Shown here: piece after piece, positions 59,940 through 64,000 of the stretch
Layout of the letters: the number at the start of each line of letters is the position of its first letter
How positions within the stretch are numbered: the first letter of the stretch is position 1
DNA from: JAHBVL01 sp964461025
GTDB lineage: Bacteria > Chloroflexota > Chloroflexia > Thermomicrobiales > UBA6265
Direction: 5' to 3'
DNA: 64,000 bases
Assembly (NCBI GenBank): GCA_964461025.1
Contig: CAYWSE010000003.1
Location: 1-64,000, forward strand
Notes under the pieces: generated by a model
What the model was told of the DNA's origin: nothing
Database searches by the model: none
What the model saw: the letters and a program-made list of their open reading frames with translations, nothing else
Program-made: the position numbers and the translations under genes

Positions 59940-61268
59940 TCACCCGCCGCAGGGTGGCGCGGTGGTCACGCGGTCTTCGCCGAGAATCCGGCCGAGCTCA
60001 CTGGCGTATCGTTCGACAGCCTCTTCAGGTGACGCGTCACCCGATGCGACGATGCCCGTCGCGTTCTGCACGACGGCGATCAGCTCGCGAAAGGCGGGAT
60101 CGGGCGCGGCAAGCAGGAGGTGCTCGCTGCTGGCGATCATCGCCTGCAGAAATTCGGTGCTTTGAAACACGGGATCGGCCGCCGCGTCAGACCGGGCCGG
60201 AATGTGCGGGTCGCCGCTGTTCAGCGCGACATGGTTTTCGCGACTGTTGAACGCAGCCAGATATGCCCAGGCGAGCTCCGGGTTTTCGCACCTGGCGTTG
60301 ATGAACCAGCTGTTGCCGATGCCGCCAATCGAAAAGGGCGATCCGTCGATGCGAGGGAAATGCGCGTAGCCGATGTTCTCCAATGTGTCCGCTTCGTTGG
60401 CATTCAGCCACGATTGGTAGTTCCAGCAACCGTCGTAGAGAATCCCCAGCGTTCCCTCACCCATCGCGTCGCGCATGGCGGTCACCGGCGAAGCACCGGT
60501 CATCACGTCCTGCGGCACGGTTTGATCGACCTGAAACGCCCGCTCGTAATACGACAGCGCCTGACGAATCGGGCAGCTGTCGATAATCCACAGTCCGGAC
60601 TCGTCGGTGAGTGTTCCACCAAACGCCGCGACGACAGGAATGAAGCCGCGAACGACCGTACTGGTGCCGCCGTTGGCGCCGGCGTAGAGCGCATAGGGAA
60701 TGACATCCGGCAACGAGTCCTTCAGCGTCCGTGCGGCGGAGAGAATGTCGTCCGGATTCGACGGCTGCCATTCGACCGGCAGTCCCGCCCGCGTAAAGAG
60801 GTCCCTTCGGTAGTACAGGAAGTGCATATCGACGGGGTAAGGCAAGCCCCAGACCGATCCTTCCCAGGTGATGGCATCTCGCACAATTGAGGGGTATTGC
60901 TCCCAGCCGTCCCATGTGTCGAGCCAGGAATCGAGTGGCGCGACCATTCCAGACGACGCCAGTTCGGCAATCACCGCTCCCGACAAAAGAAACACGTCCG
61001 GCGCCTGTCCCATCGCCAGCTGCAGGACCAGTTGCGTTGTGAAATCCCCCGCCGCGAATGGCTTCAGCTCGATCTCGGCATCAGGATTGGCGGCACGGAG
61101 TTGCTCAGCTGTGGAAACGACGAACGGTTCGACGACGTGCCCCTGCTGATAGCCAACCGAGATCGAACCAGCGAGCGACTGTGCACGAACCACCGGACCC
61201 AAGCCGGTCGCAACAGCAGCTGTCCCGCTAGCGATCAGCGCATGGAACGCCCGTCGAGTGATACGCAT
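59940..61268 (-). CDS. Carbohydrate ABC transporter binding protein (SBP family 1), copy 1
   Basis: A 442-residue family 1 solute-binding protein, shorter than its neighbour and with a different signal (MRITRRAFHALIASG, Tat-type, residues 1-15). The core matches copy 2: MGQAPDVFLLSG, GSVWGLPYPVDMHFLYYRRD (split), ALYAGANGG, IIDSCPIRQALSYYERAFQ. About two fifths of positions agree by eye. Both copies precede a single permease pair, so they may widen the substrate range. ATG 61268 has AGAGG upstream. It follows the dehydratase gene by 8 bases and may be part of the same operon. Confidence 0.9.
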   Translation of the reverse strand: MRITRRAFHALIASGTAAVATGLGPVVRAQSLAGSISVGYQQGHVVEPFVVSTAEQLRAANPDAEIELKPFAAGDFTTQLVLQLAMGQAPDVFLLSGAVIAELASSGMVAPLDSWLDTWDGWEQYPSIVRDAITWEGSVWGLPYPVDMHFLYYRRDLFTRAGLPVEWQPSNPDDILSAARTLKDSLPDVIPYALYAGANGGTSTVVRGFIPVVAAFGGTLTDESGLWIIDSCPIRQALSYYERAFQVDQTVPQDVMTGASPVTAMRDAMGEGTLGILYDGCWNYQSWLNANEADTLENIGYAHFPRIDGSPFSIGGIGNSWFINARCENPELAWAYLAAFNSRENHVALNSGDPHIPARSDAAADPVFQSTEFLQAMIASSEHLLLAAPDPAFRELIAVVQNATGIVASGDASPEEAVERYASELGRILGEDRVTTAPPCGG

Positions 61269-61276
61269 GGCAACCT

Positions 61277-62254
61277 CTATAAGAGCGATTTCAGGCGGTT
61301 CACATCGACGTTTCCGCCGGTGATGATGATCGCGGTTGCTGCCCCGGTGGGAATCGCCGCCTTGCCGGTGATCAGCGCAGCGAGCGCCGCACCCGACGCA
61401 GGTTCAGTCAGGAGCTTCGTCTGCTCCAGAGCCAGCTTCGTGGCGCCGGCGATCTCGTCCTCTGTGACGAGAACAACGTCGTCGACATACCGCTGCACGA
61501 TTCCCAGATTGAGCTCAGCGGTGAATGGCGCCGCCAGACCGTCCGCCATCGTGTTGATCGAATCGAGATGCACCGGATGTCCTGCCTCCAGGGCGGCAGT
61601 CATCGCCGCTGCTCCTTCCGGTTCCACGCCAACGATACGCGCACCTGATTTGCGCGCCGCCATCACCAGCGCGATGCCCGAGATCAACCCGCCGCCACCG
61701 ATCGGCACGATGATCTGCTCGACGTCGGGGAAGTCCTCGAGAATCTCCAATCCGATCGTGCCCTGCCCCGCCACGATGGCTGGATCGCCGAACGGCGAGA
61801 CAAAGGTGGCGCCGGTTTGCTCTATCCGTTCCTCCATCGCCGCGACGGCGTCCTGAATCGTCGGCTTCAGAACAGTCTCCGCGCCGTAGCTGCGGATCAG
61901 CTCGACTTTGGAGGCGACGGCGCTCTCCATCATGAACACGGTGCAACCGGTCTCCATCTGGCGAGCGGCGAAGGCGAGTCCGGCCCCATGGTTGCCTGCG
62001 GAAAACGTGACGACGCCCTTCTGCCGTTCCCCAGCGGAGAGCAATGAAACAGCGTTGAGCGCCCCCCGCACCTTGAACGCGCCGGTGCGTTGCAGGTTCT
62101 CCGCTTTTACCGAGAGGCGGACACCGGTGCGCTGGCTCAGTGCGTCGTTCGGCAGCAGAGGCGTGCGAATGATGTGCGCGGCGATGCGTTCGTGCGCCGC
62201 TTCAATGTCTGCGCTGCCGATGGTTTCGATGCTTGTTCCGCCCGCCAATGCCAT
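61277..62254 (-). CDS. Threonine/serine dehydratase-like PLP enzyme
   Basis: A 325-residue fold-type II PLP enzyme. The cofactor lysine is Lys61 in TGAFKVRGA, the phosphate cup is GGGGLISGIAL, and the SAGNHGAGLAFAARQ segment binds the substrate carboxylate. The length matches catabolic threonine or serine dehydratases without the ACT domain of IlvA. Serine racemase-type enzymes share these motifs. It sits at the head of the sugar-transport operon, 8 bases from the first binding-protein gene. ATG 62254 follows AAGGGGG without spacing; the start is uncertain. Confidence 0.87.
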   Translation of the reverse strand: MALAGGTSIETIGSADIEAAHERIAAHIIRTPLLPNDALSQRTGVRLSVKAENLQRTGAFKVRGALNAVSLLSAGERQKGVVTFSAGNHGAGLAFAARQMETGCTVFMMESAVASKVELIRSYGAETVLKPTIQDAVAAMEERIEQTGATFVSPFGDPAIVAGQGTIGLEILEDFPDVEQIIVPIGGGGLISGIALVMAARKSGARIVGVEPEGAAAMTAALEAGHPVHLDSINTMADGLAAPFTAELNLGIVQRYVDDVVLVTEDEIAGATKLALEQTKLLTEPASGAALAALITGKAAIPTGAATAIIITGGNVDVNRLKSLL

Positions 62255-62303
62255 CCCCCTTCGATCGCGCACTCGCGCTGTCGCTCTCGATCATACTTTC
62301 CCG

Positions 62304-62663
62304 ATGACGGATTTGCCCTCCAACGAACAGCGAACGTCGATCATCACACACCACCAGCTCGATGAACGCGTCATCCCGCTCGTCGCGCAGTCGCTCGGCT
62401 GCGAGTCAAAGCTGGCGCCGTTCCAGCTCCCCGGGGGCACGGTCTATCAGCTGACCGTTCCCAACGCGCACGGTCGCGACGCAACACTGCTCACGATTTG
62501 GCCGTCGATCAATCGCGTCGATGCCATGTCGCCGTCGTCCGCGGTTGTGTTCACCGATGTGCGGACCGTTGATATCGTCGGCGAGGTAGAGGTGCAGTTC
62601 CGGCGTTCGAATCGCGACTATCTGATCGTGGCGCGCGGCGGCAAGGTCATCGTCAGAGCCTGA
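62304..62663 (+). CDS. Small hypothetical protein
   Basis: A 119-residue protein with no family I recognise. It looks like a small beta-rich soluble domain: TVYQLTVPNAHG, TLLTIWPSINRVDAM, SSAVVFTDVRTVDIVGEVEVQF and DYLIVARGGKVIVRA, without signal peptide. The strands and spacing suggest a PH- or barrel-like fold, but this is a guess. ATG 62304 lies 7 bases after CATACT (62292-62297), a possible -10, and has no ribosome-binding site, so the mRNA may be leaderless. The longer open frame to 61908 crosses the dehydratase gene. The stop lies next to the CapA-like gene stop. Confidence 0.6.
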   Translation: MTDLPSNEQRTSIITHHQLDERVIPLVAQSLGCESKLAPFQLPGGTVYQLTVPNAHGRDATLLTIWPSINRVDAMSPSSAVVFTDVRTVDIVGEVEVQFRRSNRDYLIVARGGKVIVRA

Positions 62664-63998
62664 TCAGTCGTCGCTGCCGGCGATGCGGTCGGTTGCCCAC
62701 CAGAAGCGGTTCATTAACGACGCGTGCTCGCCGGGATCCATCAGACGGGGCTGATTGAAGTCCTCGATCTCCACGCCCCTTGGCCGCAAACCTACGACCT
62801 TTTGGTCCCTGATCAGGATTTCCAGGATCATGCCTTGCCGCACGTCGATCGAAAACATCTGGTCGAAGATGAAATTGCCGACGGAGTAGACGATCGGTTT
62901 GCCTTTGTACGTCTCCATCCCCTGAATCACGTGCGGGTGGTTGGTGACAACCATCGTCGCCCCTGCGTCGATCGCGGCGCGGGCGCCGTCGAGCGCCCAT
63001 TGCGGTGGGACGGCGATGTACTCCTCACCAAAGTGGAAGTAGGGAATCACGATGTCGAACTCCCCAGCCAGGAATGTGACATCGTCGTTCACCTGGTCGA
63101 GGAGATAGGGATTCGTCCCGGCGGCATCGGCAGTCGCCCCGGAAAAGCTGTCTGGACCCGCCGCACCGGCTAACAGGGGAGCTTCATCGTCGCCGCTCGT
63201 CATCATGTTCGCGGTGACGCCATCGACGCCGAGAAACGATAGACGTTGTCCCTGAACTTCGGTCACAAACGACGCCCGCGCTTCAGTGAGATTACGGCCG
63301 GCGCCGAAATAGCTCATGCCCGCAGCGCTCAGCGAGTCCATGGTGTCGAGCAGCGCGGCATCGCCCCAACCATTCGCGTTCCAGCGCGAGTGATTGTTGG
63401 CCAGACTGACAGCATCGATGCCGGCAAGTTTCAGACCGTCGATCATCGCCGGATCTGACACGAATGAATAGGTATGCGCATCGTCGGGAGGACGGATCGT
63501 CGAGGAGAGATTGCCTTCCAGGTTGGCGATCGTCACATCGTACCGACTCAGTTCCGTGGCGACTTTGCGAAACGGATGTGTGAAGTCGCCATACGCCACC
63601 ATTTTGTTGTGCACATTGCGACCGGGCACGATATCGCCCACGACCGCGACACTGATCGCGGCTTTCCCATCAACAGGCGCATGCCGCAACGGATCGAACC
63701 CGTCGACGGCCAGCACATTCACCCGAAAGTCGATGTCCTCGACCGGCACCATCGACATTCCGCCCGGATGCTCCGTCAAAAGTGTCACGAGTTCTTCGTA
63801 ATCGGCGGCCGAATAGCGCAGTTTCCGGCTGAAAGGCACTATCCCTTCCAATGCGATTAGTTCGATCCGGCCAGCAACCGGCGAGCCCGCATCGAGCCAG
63901 TCGACGATACTGCCCTCGATGATCCCCTGCAGCTGAGCGCTGCCGATCGCCGTGAGCGGCGTGCGGGGAGAGGTCACCACCGCCTGTCCGGCGGGCAC
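62664..63998 (-). CDS. CapA-family protein (PgsA-like metallophosphoesterase fold), 5' end cut by window
   Basis: 444 residues visible; the frame is open to the right edge, so the N-terminus is missing. From about residue 115 it is a CapA/PgsA domain: VVGDIVPGRNV, IANLEGNL, SLANNHSRWNANGWG, IPYFHFGEEY and VVTNHPHVIQGMETYKG with GKPIVYSVGNFIF. These proteins belong to the calcineurin-like superfamily and take part in capsule or poly-gamma-glutamate export. The preceding 110 residues (AIGSAQLQGIIEGSIVDW, GIVPFSRKLRY) recall a phosphate-binding-protein-like extracellular module and do not belong to standard CapA. Its stop lies one base from the stop of the small gene on the other strand. Confidence 0.85.
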   Translation of the reverse strand: MPAGQAVVTSPRTPLTAIGSAQLQGIIEGSIVDWLDAGSPVAGRIELIALEGIVPFSRKLRYSAADYEELVTLLTEHPGGMSMVPVEDIDFRVNVLAVDGFDPLRHAPVDGKAAISVAVVGDIVPGRNVHNKMVAYGDFTHPFRKVATELSRYDVTIANLEGNLSSTIRPPDDAHTYSFVSDPAMIDGLKLAGIDAVSLANNHSRWNANGWGDAALLDTMDSLSAAGMSYFGAGRNLTEARASFVTEVQGQRLSFLGVDGVTANMMTSGDDEAPLLAGAAGPDSFSGATADAAGTNPYLLDQVNDDVTFLAGEFDIVIPYFHFGEEYIAVPPQWALDGARAAIDAGATMVVTNHPHVIQGMETYKGKPIVYSVGNFIFDQMFSIDVRQGMILEILIRDQKVVGLRPRGVEIEDFNQPRLMDPGEHASLMNRFWWATDRIAGSDD

Positions 63999-64000
63999 GA

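Overview
The window looks like chromosomal DNA of a free-living, GC-rich heterotroph. It is most likely a Chloroflexota member of the Thermomicrobia type. This placement is inference from gene content, not from a marker gene: two F420/flavin-type oxidoreductases, many Tat-signal solute-binding proteins, a predicted-ATPase/LuxR regulator, SH3b-rich secreted proteins and frequent GTG starts. I saw no rRNA, tRNA, CRISPR array, prophage or insertion sequence. Coding density is high and most neighbouring genes overlap by 1 to 4 bases.

Layout. 1-12.2 kb: partial GT39-like membrane glycosyltransferase; a Nudix hydrolase coupled to a UvrD-type helicase with an exonuclease inside it; inositol monophosphatase family enzyme; NagB; serine beta-lactamase-like hydrolase; cytidine deaminase; an orphan gene flanked by two inverted-repeat elements; thioesterase; fumarase; PPOX protein. 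12.3-25.6 kb: two ABC half-exporters on opposite strands around a methyltransferase and a secreted protein, a sulfatase, an LLM oxidoreductase, a phosphoesterase, then a TIR-STAND-TPR-LuxR regulator and small enzymes. 25.9-41.6 kb: Tat-exported amidohydrolase, MutS, VapBC-like toxin-antitoxin pair, amidase, a tightly coupled moxR-DUF58-DUF4129-hemW operon, an SH3b/M23 secreted protein and a lone ABC ATPase.

41.7-54.1 kb is a peptide-uptake region. One complete operon encodes a binding protein, a DppB permease, a natural DppC-DppD fusion and DppF, followed by a D-cysteine desulfhydrase-like enzyme. A second operon on the minus strand (GntR regulator, binding protein, DppB, DppC) has no ATPase. 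It faces an amidohydrolase across an intergenic region with a clear palindromic operator. Both operons carry a strong hairpin just after the binding-protein gene.

54.1-64 kb: ECF sigma factor, membrane anti-sigma-like protein and a cupredoxin protein; a sugar-type ABC importer with two tandem paralogous binding proteins and no ATPase; a threonine/serine dehydratase; a small orphan gene; and a CapA-like protein cut by the window edge.

The most unusual items are the TIR-STAND-LuxR protein, the helicase with an internal DEDDh exonuclease, the permease-ATPase fusion, the possible split heterodimeric exporter, and the two inverted-repeat elements around an orphan gene.
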